From the NCBI GenBank assembly GCA_018662005.1, contig JABJHA010000016.1:1-64000 (forward strand): a DNA stretch of 64,000 nt, read 5' to 3'. Shown here one piece after another: positions 43,177 to 52,485 of the stretch. The stretch is from Rhodospirillaceae bacterium. GTDB lineage: Bacteria > Pseudomonadota > Alphaproteobacteria > Rhodospirillales > JABHCV01. Numbering within the stretch: the first letter of the stretch is position 1; the number at the start of each line of letters is the position of its first letter. The translations under genes and the position numbers were made by a program. The notes beneath the pieces were generated by a model. The model searched no databases and was not told where the DNA came from. It saw nothing but the letters and a program-made list of their open reading frames with translations.

Positions 43177-43536
43177 GGGACTGATCCAGTTAACATGCTT
43201 TATGTATATGTTAAGTATAGCGACGAAATATGCCCATTCATAAATAATAAAATATAAGTAAAAATTATAAGTACTTATTGTTTATTCAAATAAAAATTCA
43301 ATAAAATTTTATCTACTTTGACCTCCATGTAAAAGTTGGGGGTGTTGAGTCTGCGTAGCAAAATTTTCGAAAATCCCATAAAATTTTAGATAAATTAAAA
43401 TTAAATAAAAACCAAATATATATGAAATAAAGAAGGGTTTTGTTGATGAATTATTATTTTGACTATATTTGATATTGGCGATTATTATTTACTCACGATG
43501 ATTGAAGTCGACCCAAATTACTTAAAGGAGATTGTT
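43177..43536. promoter_or_regulatory. A/T-rich divergent regulatory gap between tadG and flp
   Basis: The 360-base stretch contains no credible gene and is strongly A/T-rich compared with its surroundings. Within it are ATAAAATTTTATCTA (43301-43315), the 12-base palindrome ATTTTCGAAAAT (43363-43374) and ATAAAATTTTAGATAA (43378-43393). The first and third match the palindrome at 40371-40388. They could be operators or bent-DNA sites for both divergent promoters. A possible extension of the pilin reading frame to 43459 is not supported. Confidence 0.55.
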
Positions 43537-43725
43537 ATGAAATTCCAAACCCTCAAAAATCTGTTGAACGACGAATCCGGCGCCACCGCCATTGAATATG
43601 GCCTGATCGCCGCCCTCGTATCGGTCGCCGCAATTACCGCCTTGACGGCCATGGGTGCGTCTTTGAACACCATGTTCACCGCCGTATCGACAGCCCTTAC
43701 CGGTGCCACGGCGACAGCCCCGTAA
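43537..43725 (+). CDS. flp: Flp-type pilin
   Basis: The 62-residue prepilin has a short leader ending NDESG and the conserved mature start ATAIEYGLIAALVSVA. Cleavage by CpaA falls after Gly15, and Glu20 and Tyr21 are the Flp-type +5/+6 residues. The hydrophobic part should pack into the pilus core. AAAGGAG lies 6 bases before the ATG at 43537, so this start is firm. A large hairpin follows the gene, and cpaA begins 183 bases downstream. Confidence 0.92.
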   Translation: MKFQTLKNLLNDESGATAIEYGLIAALVSVAAITALTAMGASLNTMFTAVSTALTGATATAP

Positions 43726-43770
43726 GGCAAGGAAGTTTTCTTCTCTAAAAGTCCCTCCCGGACAAAAAGT

Positions 43771-43817
43771 CCACCCTTCGGATCGCTCCCTCTCCGGTCC
43801 GAAGGGGGGAGGAGACT
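43771..43817 (+). terminator. hairpin between flp and cpaA
   Basis: CCACCCTTCGGATC pairs with GGTCCGAAGGGGGG (about 12 pairs including G-T) around a pyrimidine-rich loop. Outer partial pairing of GTCCCTCCC with GGGGAGGAGAC extends it. There is no T-run directly after. It may attenuate transcription or protect the abundant pilin mRNA from 3' decay; both are common after pilin genes. Confidence 0.5.
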
Positions 43818-43908
43818 AAAAGCCCCGATCAAGGAATTTTTATTTATCCATTTTTAAAACTGACCGACCCAAATTTTTTTCACCCCAAATGACACAGGCC
43901 CCCAAGCC

Positions 43909-44424
43909 ATGCATTTCCAACCAACCATCGATACGTTTGTAATCGCTTTATTCCTCGGGCTTCTCGTGCTCGCAGCGATAAACGATGTCGCAGAGTATCG
44001 CATTCCCAACCGTATTAATTTGGCCATTGCGGCCCTTTATCCTGCTCATGTCCTGGCCAGCCCGGGTTCCGTTGACTGGATGGGTGGTTTGATTGTCGCT
44101 TCTTGCGTCCTTGGTGTCGGCGTTGTTTTGTTTGCGCTTCGTCATATGGGTGGCGGTGACATCAAAATGATTGCAGCGACGGCACTTTGGGCCGGGCCGC
44201 TTGGTATTACGGATTTTCTGATTATTACCGCCCTTGTCGGCGGTGTCCTGGCAATTGCCAAATTAGCCCCTGTACGTGCTGGCCTGGCGATGACCATTGG
44301 TCGCTTCACTGGTGTTGAGGATAAAGAAACCCAATTCGTTGCCCAAATTCCTTACGGCGTCGCCATTGCCTTTGGCGGTTTTAGCGTTGGCGCCCTGATG
44401 CTCGGCGCGGGCCGGATTTTATAG
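43909..44424 (+). CDS. cpaA: Tad prepilin peptidase CpaA (TadV)
   Basis: Aspartic A24-family membrane protease that matures Flp and TadE-like prepilins. The 171-residue polytopic protein has several hydrophobic helices. Its two catalytic aspartates are Asp26 in AINDVAEYRIPN and Asp84 in MGGGDIKM. It lacks the N-methyltransferase domain, as usual for the short Tad type. It begins the run cpaABCDEF-tadBC. Confidence 0.88.
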   Translation: MHFQPTIDTFVIALFLGLLVLAAINDVAEYRIPNRINLAIAALYPAHVLASPGSVDWMGGLIVASCVLGVGVVLFALRHMGGGDIKMIAATALWAGPLGITDFLIITALVGGVLAIAKLAPVRAGLAMTIGRFTGVEDKETQFVAQIPYGVAIAFGGFSVGALMLGAGRIL

Positions 44425-44437
44425 GAAGGATACAGAG

Positions 44438-45316
44438 ATGACTTTGAAAAATATCATTCTGCTTCTGATCGCCCTTGGCACCGCCGGCATGACGGCCATG
44501 TTCGCCAATAACTGGATCAGTTCCGAACGCGCCGCCTTCCTGGCTTCGGCTCCCAAACAGGTGACCGAAACAGCAACCGTCGAGGTTCTGGTGGTTAACG
44601 CAGAGCTCAAGGCGGGCAACTTCGTTCGCAAGGATAACCTTAAATGGCAACCCTGGCCGGAAGAAGGCTCAGCCGAGGTTTATGCCCTAAAGGGCCAGCG
44701 CGACATCAAGGATTTTATCGGTGCTGTCGTCCGCACGTCGATTATGCCCGGACAACCGATCACGGACCGTCAGGTCGTCCACCCGGGAGACCGTGGGTTT
44801 TTGGCCGCTGTCCTTCAGCCGGGCAGTCGCGCCGTTTCGGTTCCTGTTAACGCGACATCAGGGATTTCAGGTTTCATTTTTCCCGGTGACAAGGTTGATC
44901 TGATTTTGACATCCCAGTTCAACAGCAAGAATTCCGAAGGCGATAACCGTTCTCGTCATGTCAGTAAAACCATACTGAGTGGTATCCGGGTCCTGGCTAT
45001 AGATCAAAAAACTGAAAGCAAGGACGGCGAAGTCAGTCCGGCCAAGACCGTGACCATGGAAGTTACGCCCAAGCAGGCCGAAAAAGTTGCCATTGGCATG
45101 GTCATGGGGTCGCTTTCCCTAAGCCTGCAAAGCCTTGCCAGGGATGAAAGCGGCAATGCCGACAGCAATGCCGGAAAGCCAATTCTGAAGACAGGCCGCG
45201 GCTTCACCCTTGATACAGATGTCAACGCCCTGGTTGCGGGTTTGGCTAAACGCAACGGCAAGGGCCAGACAGTCAACGTTTTGCGCGGTAGTGAAGCCGA
45301 GCAGGCCGCATTTTAA
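44438..45316 (+). CDS. cpaB: Tad pilus assembly protein CpaB (RcpC)
   Basis: The 292-residue protein has a single N-terminal membrane segment (about 5-23) and a periplasmic SAF-type domain. That domain is visible as VEVLVVNAELKAGNFVRKDN and RTSIMPGQPITDRQV, followed by the RcpC/CpaB region PVNATSGISGFIFPGDKVDLI. It probably acts in the periplasm with the secretin CpaC during pilus export. GGAAGG lies before the ATG. It is spaced 13 bases from cpaA and 12 from cpaC. Confidence 0.87.
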   Translation: MTLKNIILLLIALGTAGMTAMFANNWISSERAAFLASAPKQVTETATVEVLVVNAELKAGNFVRKDNLKWQPWPEEGSAEVYALKGQRDIKDFIGAVVRTSIMPGQPITDRQVVHPGDRGFLAAVLQPGSRAVSVPVNATSGISGFIFPGDKVDLILTSQFNSKNSEGDNRSRHVSKTILSGIRVLAIDQKTESKDGEVSPAKTVTMEVTPKQAEKVAIGMVMGSLSLSLQSLARDESGNADSNAGKPILKTGRGFTLDTDVNALVAGLAKRNGKGQTVNVLRGSEAEQAAF

Positions 45317-45328
45317 GGAAGCACAGTG

Positions 45329-46810
45329 ATGACAAATAAAAAATCCATGCCCCTTACCACACGTTTATCAGGCTTTGTCCTGATTGCCGCCTTCGCCCTT
45401 GTCATGTCGGCAAGCGCTGCGAAAGCTCAGCAAGTCGCATCGACGACAACAGGCCCCTTGAAGTTGCAAGCCTCCGTTGGTCAACAAATTCAGTTCACGC
45501 GCCCCAGTGGCACTGTTGACGTCGTTTCAAGCTCTGGTCAATCCCTTGAACTGGAAGTCTCCAAGGGTCGCTTGATCCGGCTTGACCGTCCGGCCCAGAC
45601 GGTTTTTGTCGCCGATCCCGAAATTGCCAATATTCAGGTCAAGTCGCCGAGCCTGATTTATCTGCTCGGCAAGAAACCCGGGCAGACGACGCTTTACGCC
45701 GTCGACAGCAAAGAGCGTGTGCTCGCCAATATCGATATAACCGTTACCCATAACCTGGGTCGCCTGCGCGGTATTCTTGATGAATTGCATCCCGGATCCG
45801 GTGTCCGCGTCGCCAGCATTAACGGCACCCTGGTGCTTGATGGCACGGTTCCTTCAGCCAGCGCTGCCGAAGATATGCGTCGCCTCGCCGCCAGCTTTGC
45901 CGGGGATGAGAAGAACATCATTAACCGACTTGGCATTACCGCTCCAAATCAGGTCAATCTGCGGGTTCGCGTCGCCGAGGTTTCGCGTGGTGTCGACAAA
46001 CAACTGGGCTTTAACTGGTCGATCCTTGGCTCCATTGGTGGTTTCTCGCTCGGTCTTGCGACGACCAACCCGTTCGCAGGGGCGGTCACCCAGAATACAT
46101 TGAGCCTTGGCAAGAACATCGCCGGTTGGGATTTCAACACCGTCATCGACGCGTTGGAAGAAGAAGGGCTGGTCAGTGTTCTGGCCGAACCCAACCTGAC
46201 CGCACTTTCCGGTGAGACTGCCAGTTTTCTGGCCGGTGGTGAATTCCCGATCCTGGTGCCCGATTCAGATGGTCGCGTGACCATTGAATTCAAAAAGTTT
46301 GGCGTTTCACTGGCTTTCACCCCGACATTGCTGGGAGAAGACCGGGTCAACATGCATGTCCGCCCCGAAGTCAGCCAGCTTTCATCGACCAATTCGGTAA
46401 CCTTGAACTCCTTCGTGGTGCCCTCGCTGACGACACGGCGGGCCGAAACGACTGTCGAACTGGGCAGCGGTCAAAGCTTTGCCATCGCCGGCTTGCTGCA
46501 AAACAATGTCACCCACGATATTTCCAAGTTCCCCGGCCTTGGCGACGTGCCGGTGCTTGGCGGGCTATTCAAATCAGACCGCTTCCAGCGCGACGAGAGC
46601 GAGCTTGTGATCATCATTACGCCTTACATCGTCAAGCCCGTGTCCAACAACAAACTGGCCGCCCCTACCGATGGTTTCGCGCCCCCACACGATATCGAGC
46701 GGATTTTCACCGGTGGCGTGAACCGCCGTAACCCGAATCCCGGTCAGCCGGTCACCGTCGGACGTGGCGGTAAAACCCTGATCGGTCCGGTTGGTTTTCA
46801 ACTGGATTAA
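45329..46810 (+). CDS. cpaC: Tad secretin CpaC (RcpA)
   Basis: Outer-membrane channel of the Tad system, 493 residues. It has a signal peptide (about 1-34, ending SAAKAQ), an N-terminal pilus-assembly/N0 region with the KSPSLIYLLGKKPGQT segment, and a BON-like part. The secretin domain carries VLAEPNLTALSGETASFLAGGEFPI and VVPSLTTRRAETTVELG, ending with VPVLGGLF. Start taken at the ATG 45329, directly after an in-frame GTG; AAGGAAG lies upstream. Confidence 0.9.
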   Translation: MTNKKSMPLTTRLSGFVLIAAFALVMSASAAKAQQVASTTTGPLKLQASVGQQIQFTRPSGTVDVVSSSGQSLELEVSKGRLIRLDRPAQTVFVADPEIANIQVKSPSLIYLLGKKPGQTTLYAVDSKERVLANIDITVTHNLGRLRGILDELHPGSGVRVASINGTLVLDGTVPSASAAEDMRRLAASFAGDEKNIINRLGITAPNQVNLRVRVAEVSRGVDKQLGFNWSILGSIGGFSLGLATTNPFAGAVTQNTLSLGKNIAGWDFNTVIDALEEEGLVSVLAEPNLTALSGETASFLAGGEFPILVPDSDGRVTIEFKKFGVSLAFTPTLLGEDRVNMHVRPEVSQLSSTNSVTLNSFVVPSLTTRRAETTVELGSGQSFAIAGLLQNNVTHDISKFPGLGDVPVLGGLFKSDRFQRDESELVIIITPYIVKPVSNNKLAAPTDGFAPPHDIERIFTGGVNRRNPNPGQPVTVGRGGKTLIGPVGFQLD

Positions 46811-46826
46811 TACAAGGAGAGTGCCC

Positions 46827-47519
46827 ATGTTTATCGGACCCCAAACGATCAAACAATTCCTGGCAGTTGCTTCCATAGCTGTTGTTGCCGGATGTCAAGG
46901 CATCCCACACATTGAGGACTGGTCAAACGTCCCGGAACCCAAAAAGCCCCAGGCCAATCAGGTACAGTTCAGCCATCAGGTTAGCTTCGTTTCGGCCAGT
47001 GCCGATCTGAGCCGTAAGGAAGGTGAACGCCTGCTTGCATTTCTTAACAATGCACAGGCCGCCCGTACGGATACGTTTTATCTGGTTTCGGGAAATCCCG
47101 AAGTCCCGGCGGCTCTCAGCGATGCCCGCAAGACCATGGTTGCCGACTATCTTTCGACCTTCGGGGTGACCATCAGATCCCTGTCCGGTGATTTTGGTGT
47201 CAAGTCGCCGACCGGAGACGCGGTCAACCTGATTATCAGACGCTACGTCGTCACTTTGCCCGGATGTCCTGACTGGAGCGGTGAGCGCTTTACCTACAAC
47301 AACGTCCCGACCAGTAACTGGGGCTGCGCCAGCGCCACCAATCTTGGATTGATGGTGGCAGAGCCAGGCGATCTGGTTCGTGGTCGCGATGAGGGATACG
47401 CCGATGGTGAATACGCCGCCACATCAATCAGCAATTATCGGAAAGGCGAAACCAAAAGCCTGAGCCCCGAAGATGTTGGCGTCACCCAAAGTCAGCAGAA
47501 ATCAGGGGAGGATCAGTAA
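46827..47519 (+). CDS. cpaD: Tad lipoprotein CpaD
   Basis: The 230-residue protein has a lipoprotein signal ending VVAGC, so it should be lipidated and sent to the outer membrane. The rest matches CpaD-type proteins, a family related to the OmpA/peptidoglycan region. It has LSGDFGVKSPTGDAV, PGCPDWSG and a C-terminal SNWGCASATNLGLMVAEPGDL. It probably assists the secretin. The ATG at 46827 has AAGGAGAG upstream; a longer reading into cpaC is not supported. Confidence 0.87.
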   Translation: MFIGPQTIKQFLAVASIAVVAGCQGIPHIEDWSNVPEPKKPQANQVQFSHQVSFVSASADLSRKEGERLLAFLNNAQAARTDTFYLVSGNPEVPAALSDARKTMVADYLSTFGVTIRSLSGDFGVKSPTGDAVNLIIRRYVVTLPGCPDWSGERFTYNNVPTSNWGCASATNLGLMVAEPGDLVRGRDEGYADGEYAATSISNYRKGETKSLSPEDVGVTQSQQKSGEDQ

Positions 47520-48730
47520 TGTCCATGCCCGCCCTTAATATTTCATCCTCCCGGGCGCCGTTTCTGGCCGTCGTTACTGATGAAGTGACCCGCGCCATGA
47601 TGGTTGGTGTCGCCATCAAAAATGACTGGAGCGAAGATCAGGTGTTGGAAGGCTCAGCCGCCGACGCCGCCGACGCATTGGCGGAAATTTCGACACCTGA
47701 AAAACTGGTGATCGATCTTTCAGGTAGCATCGACCCGGTTGCCGATATCGATGCCCTGGCCCGGGTTTGCATGGCTGACACACGCGTGATCGCCCTTGGT
47801 GACATCAATGATGTTCAGTTGTTCCGGCATCTTATGGACATGGGGGTTCAGGATTACCTCCTCAAACCGGTTTCAGCTGAAGATTTGAATGCTGCACTTA
47901 ACCGCGCCGATGAAGTGGAGACCGCGTCTCCCGACGATGACAACCAGCTAGGACGCCTTATTGCTGTTGTTGGTGCTCGCGGCGGTGTTGGCGCCAGTAC
48001 GGTCAGTGCAAACATTGCCTGGATGATGGCTCATGAGCAGGGCTTGCGCGTTGCCCTGATTGATCTTGATCTGTATTTCGGAACATTGGCCCTGGCCTTG
48101 GACATGGAACCCGGCCTGGGTTTTCGTGAAGCCCTTGAAAACCCCAGCCGTATTGATGGTCTGTTTATCGAGCGGGCGATGGTCCGTGAAAGTGATAATT
48201 TGTACATCCTGGCGGCGGAGGAAGGGCTCGAAAATTCATTCTCGTTCGACCCCAAAGCCCTGGACCGATTGCTTGAAACCCTGCGCGCTGATTTTGATTG
48301 TGTCGTAATCGACCTGCCACGCTTCGCCGCGCGCTCGCAAATTTCAACCCTGATCCCGCCGGCGTCTGTCGTTGTCGTTTCCGACCCGACACTGGCCGGC
48401 ATGCGCGATACTCAACGGCTTGCCAAACTGGTTAAGACCGTCACCCCGGATTCAGAATTATCCATTGTCGTTAACCGTGTCGGCAATTCCAAGAACGGTG
48501 AGTTGACGATCAAGGATTTTGAAAGCGGGGCGGAACTGAGCGTTGATCATCAAATTCCGTGCGACGTTAAATCCGCGATCCTTGCAGAAGGTGCCGGCAA
48601 GACTGTCGCTGAAATTGCAAAAGCGACCAAAATGTCTCAAACCCTTCGCGATCTTAGCCGCAATGTATCGGGCCGTGTCGAAGACGTCGTCCAGGCACCC
48701 ATGTGGAAACGCCTGATGGGGAGAGGATAA
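47519..48730 (+). CDS. cpaE: Tad localisation ATPase CpaE (TadZ)
   Basis: The 403-residue protein has an atypical receiver-like domain (about 12-130) followed by a ParA/MinD ATPase. The deviant Walker A is in VVGARGGVGASTVSANIAW, and LIDLDLYFGTLALALDMEP and VVIDLPR provide Walker A'/B. Known: CpaE/TadZ places the pilus machine at the cell pole. GGGGAGG lies 8 bases before the ATG, whose first base is the last of the cpaD stop. Confidence 0.9.
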   Translation: MSMPALNISSSRAPFLAVVTDEVTRAMMVGVAIKNDWSEDQVLEGSAADAADALAEISTPEKLVIDLSGSIDPVADIDALARVCMADTRVIALGDINDVQLFRHLMDMGVQDYLLKPVSAEDLNAALNRADEVETASPDDDNQLGRLIAVVGARGGVGASTVSANIAWMMAHEQGLRVALIDLDLYFGTLALALDMEPGLGFREALENPSRIDGLFIERAMVRESDNLYILAAEEGLENSFSFDPKALDRLLETLRADFDCVVIDLPRFAARSQISTLIPPASVVVVSDPTLAGMRDTQRLAKLVKTVTPDSELSIVVNRVGNSKNGELTIKDFESGAELSVDHQIPCDVKSAILAEGAGKTVAEIAKATKMSQTLRDLSRNVSGRVEDVVQAPMWKRLMGRG

Positions 48731-50427
48731 TGTCATTTGGTCGCCGCAACACGGGAACCTCCAAAGGCTTCGGTGGCGCAACAACCAGCGCCGAAATCGT
48801 TGCGTTGCCGACCTCGTTGAATGTGGCAAGTAGCGAGGAAAAATCTCGCGACGATGATATGGAAAAGATTTTGTCCGTCTGCAAAAACAAGCTCTACGAG
48901 GATTGTGAATTCAACGACTACTCGACATTGTCGCGTTCTGAACTGGCGGAAAAAATTGCCGATGTCGTCGAGGATGTAGGGCAGGAACTTGATGCTAATG
49001 ATCGGCGAGACGTGGTCACCGCGGCCCTTAACGAATTCCTGATTGATGCCAGGAAAAATAATCCTGACAAGACGATAAAAGCCGACGCGGCGCCAGCCCT
49101 GGCGCCCATGAAAAAACCGTCATCGGCCTCTCAAAGCAGTATCGAGGAAGCCAAGCAAAAGGTGCAGCCAATCCTGATGGACAAGATGGATGTATCGAAA
49201 GCGATTGCCCTGCCGCGGGCCGAGTTAAGCGAACAAATCAGCGCTATCGTCGGGGAAATCCTGGCTGAACAAAAGATGCGCCTGAATTTACTGGAGCAGC
49301 GTGATCTGGTAACCACATTGATCAACGATATGCTTGGCCTTGGGCCGCTTGAAAGCCTGCTCGCCGATGAAGGTGTTACGGATATTATGGTCAATGGCGC
49401 CAAGCAGGTATATGTGGAACGTGGCGGCAAGCTTGAATTATCGGACGTCATCTTCCGCGACAACGCCCATGTCATGAGCATCGCCACCCGTATCGTCACC
49501 CGTATTGGCCGGCGTATCGATGAATCCTCGCCACTGGTCGATGCCCGGCTGGAAGACGGGTCGCGCGTTAATATTATCATTCCGCCGCTGGCCATCGACG
49601 GGGCAACCATCTCCATTCGTAAATTCGCCAAGCAAAAGATCACTTTGGATGTCATGGAGCGTCAGCAAAATCTTTCGCCGGAAATGGCCAAGGTGTTGAA
49701 GATCGCCACTCGCAGCCAGCTTAATATCCTGATTTCCGGCGGCACTGGTTCAGGCAAAACAACTTTGCTTAACGCATTGTCCAGAATGATTGATGATGGC
49801 GAACGTGTCGTTACCATTGAAGACGCCGCCGAATTGCAGTTGCAGCAACCCCATGTGGTGCGTCTGGAAACCCGCCCCGCCAATCTTGAAGGTGACGGCG
49901 AAATTACCCAACGGGATCTGGTCAAGAATGCCCTGCGTATGCGCCCTGACCGTGTGATCCTGGGTGAAATCCGCGCCGGTGAAGCACTCGACATGTTACA
50001 GGCCATGAACACCGGTCATGATGGATCACTGGGAACACTCCATGCCAACCGTCCACGCGAAGCACTGACACGGCTGGAAAACCTTGTCGCCATGTCAGGT
50101 GTCAAACTGCCAGCCGAAGCCGTCCGCACCCAGATTGCCGGTGCGGTAAATATGATCGTACAGATTTCACGTATGCGCGATGGCGTTCGTCGTATTACCC
50201 ACATTACCGAAATTGTCGGCATGGAAGGCGACATCATCACCACCCAGGATTTGTTCAAGTTCCAGTTTGAAGGTGAAACCCCTGACGGAAAACTTTACGG
50301 AAAATTCCGCTCAACAGGTCTGAAACCGCACTTCGCCACGCGGGCGCAGTACTTCGGGCTGGAGCGTGCGTTGATCGAAGCGATGTCTTCCGCACCGCAG
50401 GAAAATGAAGGGGAAACCAAGTCATGA
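48730..50427 (+). CDS. cpaF: Tad pilus assembly/disassembly ATPase CpaF (TadA)
   Basis: Secretion ATPase of 565 residues powering Flp pilus extension. A long N-terminal region (about 1-190) precedes the catalytic core with LLADEGVTDIMVNGAKQVYV, RIDESSPLVDARLEDGSR and Walker A SGGTGSGKTTLLNALS. The core ends with the Asp box TIEDAAELQLQ, the Walker B RPDRVILGEIR and the His box GSLGTLHANRP. The ATG at 48730 overlaps the cpaE stop. It is also cotranslated with tadB (ATGA). Confidence 0.93.
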   Translation: MSFGRRNTGTSKGFGGATTSAEIVALPTSLNVASSEEKSRDDDMEKILSVCKNKLYEDCEFNDYSTLSRSELAEKIADVVEDVGQELDANDRRDVVTAALNEFLIDARKNNPDKTIKADAAPALAPMKKPSSASQSSIEEAKQKVQPILMDKMDVSKAIALPRAELSEQISAIVGEILAEQKMRLNLLEQRDLVTTLINDMLGLGPLESLLADEGVTDIMVNGAKQVYVERGGKLELSDVIFRDNAHVMSIATRIVTRIGRRIDESSPLVDARLEDGSRVNIIIPPLAIDGATISIRKFAKQKITLDVMERQQNLSPEMAKVLKIATRSQLNILISGGTGSGKTTLLNALSRMIDDGERVVTIEDAAELQLQQPHVVRLETRPANLEGDGEITQRDLVKNALRMRPDRVILGEIRAGEALDMLQAMNTGHDGSLGTLHANRPREALTRLENLVAMSGVKLPAEAVRTQIAGAVNMIVQISRMRDGVRRITHITEIVGMEGDIITTQDLFKFQFEGETPDGKLYGKFRSTGLKPHFATRAQYFGLERALIEAMSSAPQENEGETKS

Positions 50428-51413
50428 ACATGACCGTTGTCCTTATTTTTTTCGGTGTCGCCATCAGTTTAGGCAGTCTGATTTTTGCCGTTTCCGGCAT
50501 CGCCTCGAAACCCAGGAAACGGATGCAGGGTCGTATCGAGACGATCCGTTTGCGCGCTGCGGGTCATGTCGTCACGCGGAATGAGGAAAATGCCAATACC
50601 GTTAAAAAACAAATCACTAGTCGTTTTCCCTTGTTTGAAAAACTGGCCAAGCGCTTTCTGCCAAACCAGGAAATGCTTGCGGCTCGTTTGGCTCGCACCG
50701 GTCGTGAAATATCCATTGGCGCCTACATCATGGTAAACATCGCCACGGCGTTGCTGGTAATTCTGTTAACCATTTTAATTCTTGGCCAATCCATTGCACT
50801 GGCGCTGCTTCTAGGACTCATTGTCGGTGTCGGGTTGCCACACATGGTCATTGGCCAGATGGCGACAAGGCGGCTGAAACAGTTCACCGAACAATTCCCG
50901 GATTCCATCGACCTGATTGTTCGCGGCCTGAAGTCAGGATTGCCGGTCACGGAATCAATCGCTTCCGTCGGTCAGGAAATGGCTGATCCTGTGGGTAAGG
51001 AATTTCGCGATATTTCCGACCGGGTCAAATTCGGACAACCCCTTGATGAAGCCTTGTGGGAAACGGCAAGGCGTCTCGATACGGCGGAATTCAAATTCTT
51101 TGTTATCAGTATCTCCGTACAACGTGAGACCGGTGGCAACCTGTCGGAAGCGCTGGGCAATCTGTCAGACATCCTGCGCCGTCGTCGCCAGATGGGCTTG
51201 AAGATCAAGGCCATGTCATCGGAAGCGAAGGCCAGCGCTATTATTCTTGGATCACTGCCGTTCATTATGTTTGGCATCATTTTCGCCCTCAATCCCGAAT
51301 ATGAAATGGCCCTGTTTACCGATCCCCGTGGCCAGATGATGCTGGGTGTGGGCATTGCCATTATGAGCTTTGGTGTCCTGGTTATGAACAAAATGATCAA
51401 GTTCGAGATTTAG
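50424..51413 (+). CDS. tadB: Tad inner-membrane platform protein TadB
   Basis: The 329-residue polytopic protein belongs to the type II/IV secretion GspF family. Hydrophobic helices near residues 5-23, 95-145 and 270-325 flank a cytoplasmic T2SSF domain with FPDSIDLIVRGLKSGLPVTE and VQRETGGNLSEALGNLSDIL. It is expected to form the platform on which CpaF works. It starts inside the cpaF stop (ATGA) and is followed 2 bases later by tadC. Confidence 0.9.
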   Translation: MNMTVVLIFFGVAISLGSLIFAVSGIASKPRKRMQGRIETIRLRAAGHVVTRNEENANTVKKQITSRFPLFEKLAKRFLPNQEMLAARLARTGREISIGAYIMVNIATALLVILLTILILGQSIALALLLGLIVGVGLPHMVIGQMATRRLKQFTEQFPDSIDLIVRGLKSGLPVTESIASVGQEMADPVGKEFRDISDRVKFGQPLDEALWETARRLDTAEFKFFVISISVQRETGGNLSEALGNLSDILRRRRQMGLKIKAMSSEAKASAIILGSLPFIMFGIIFALNPEYEMALFTDPRGQMMLGVGIAIMSFGVLVMNKMIKFEI

Positions 51414-51415
51414 AT

Positions 51416-52390
51416 ATGAACATGTTGGAACAAATGACCGGAATGGGTATGGATGGGCTGATCACCAGCACCGCAGGGCTTGTTGCCTTTTTCAGCGTCT
51501 TTATCGTCTGGCAGGCACTGATCCGCCGTGATCCCCTGTCAACCCGCGCCCACTCCCTTGGTCAGCACCGGGAAAACCTGAAGGCCGGAATGTTGAAAGC
51601 CAACACCAATCGCTTTCAGCGGGTCGAGACGGTGTCGTTCATGCGCTCCGTCACCAATCGTCTGAACATGCTAAAAGGCGCGCATGTGTCAAAGGTGAGC
51701 GAAAAATTGATGCAGGCGGGTTGGCGATCAAAAGACGCCATTGTCATTTTCATGTTCCTGAAACTCAGCTTGCCAATTGTTCTTGGCGGGGTAGCGGTAT
51801 TTCTGGTTTACGGGCTGGCAATTGTTGATGCACAGCCGATGATCAAAATACTGATCTGTATGACGGCGCTGGTTGCAGGGGTCTTCCTGCCCGAAGCAGG
51901 GGTACGCCATGTGGTCAACAAACGCCGGGCGCAGTTGCAAAAGGGATTGCCCGACGCGCTCGACCTGTTGGTTATTTGCGCAGAGTCTGGCTTGGCCCTG
52001 GACGCCGCTTTGACGCGGGTGGCTCGTGAAATGACCCGCTCGGCCCCGGAACTGGCTGACGAGTTGGGAATGACTGCCATCGAACTTGGCTTCCAGCCCG
52101 AACGCCGGACGGCCCTGACCAATTTGATCAAGCGTACCAAATTGGCGTCAATCCGCGGTGTCGTCAACACTTTGATACAGACGGAGAAATACGGAACTCC
52201 ACTGGCGCATTCCTTGCGGGTTCTGGGCAGCGAGTATCGCGACGAAAGAATGTTAAAGGCCGAGGAAAAAGCGGCAAAGTTACCCGCGACACTGACAATT
52301 CCGTTGATTGTATTCATCCTGCCAACGCTTTTTATCGTGCTGCTTGGGCCAGCCATCCTGAGCGCCATTGACGGGCTGGGGGGACTGTAA
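51416..52390 (+). CDS. tadC: Tad inner-membrane platform protein TadC
   Basis: Second GspF-family platform protein, 324 residues. Membrane helices are visible near 15-30, 110-160 and 290-320, with the cytoplasmic domain LPDALDLLVICAESGLALDA and LIQTEKYGTPLAHSLRVLGSEYR in between. It probably forms a hetero-oligomer with TadB. The gene ends the plus-strand Tad run; a pair of hairpins follows. Confidence 0.9.
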   Translation: MNMLEQMTGMGMDGLITSTAGLVAFFSVFIVWQALIRRDPLSTRAHSLGQHRENLKAGMLKANTNRFQRVETVSFMRSVTNRLNMLKGAHVSKVSEKLMQAGWRSKDAIVIFMFLKLSLPIVLGGVAVFLVYGLAIVDAQPMIKILICMTALVAGVFLPEAGVRHVVNKRRAQLQKGLPDALDLLVICAESGLALDAALTRVAREMTRSAPELADELGMTAIELGFQPERRTALTNLIKRTKLASIRGVVNTLIQTEKYGTPLAHSLRVLGSEYRDERMLKAEEKAAKLPATLTIPLIVFILPTLFIVLLGPAILSAIDGLGGL

Positions 52391-52407
52391 GTTAAGAAAT
52401 TTGGGGA

Positions 52408-52485
52408 GCCAGGTCATGGATTGGGGTCCGTTGGCCTGGCGGCATCGGGGGGTGGCGAAAGCTGCCCCCTGAAGTTCTTTTAGGG
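52408..52485 (+). terminator. tandem hairpins between convergent tadC and tadD
   Basis: GCCAGG (52408-52413) pairs with CCTGGC (52435-52440). A stronger stem follows at 52448-52469: GGGGG, two G-T pairs and GC, around the GNRA tetraloop GAAA, to GCTGCCCCC. A short T-run (TTCTTTTA) follows. Together they should end the tadC transcript. Confidence 0.65.
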
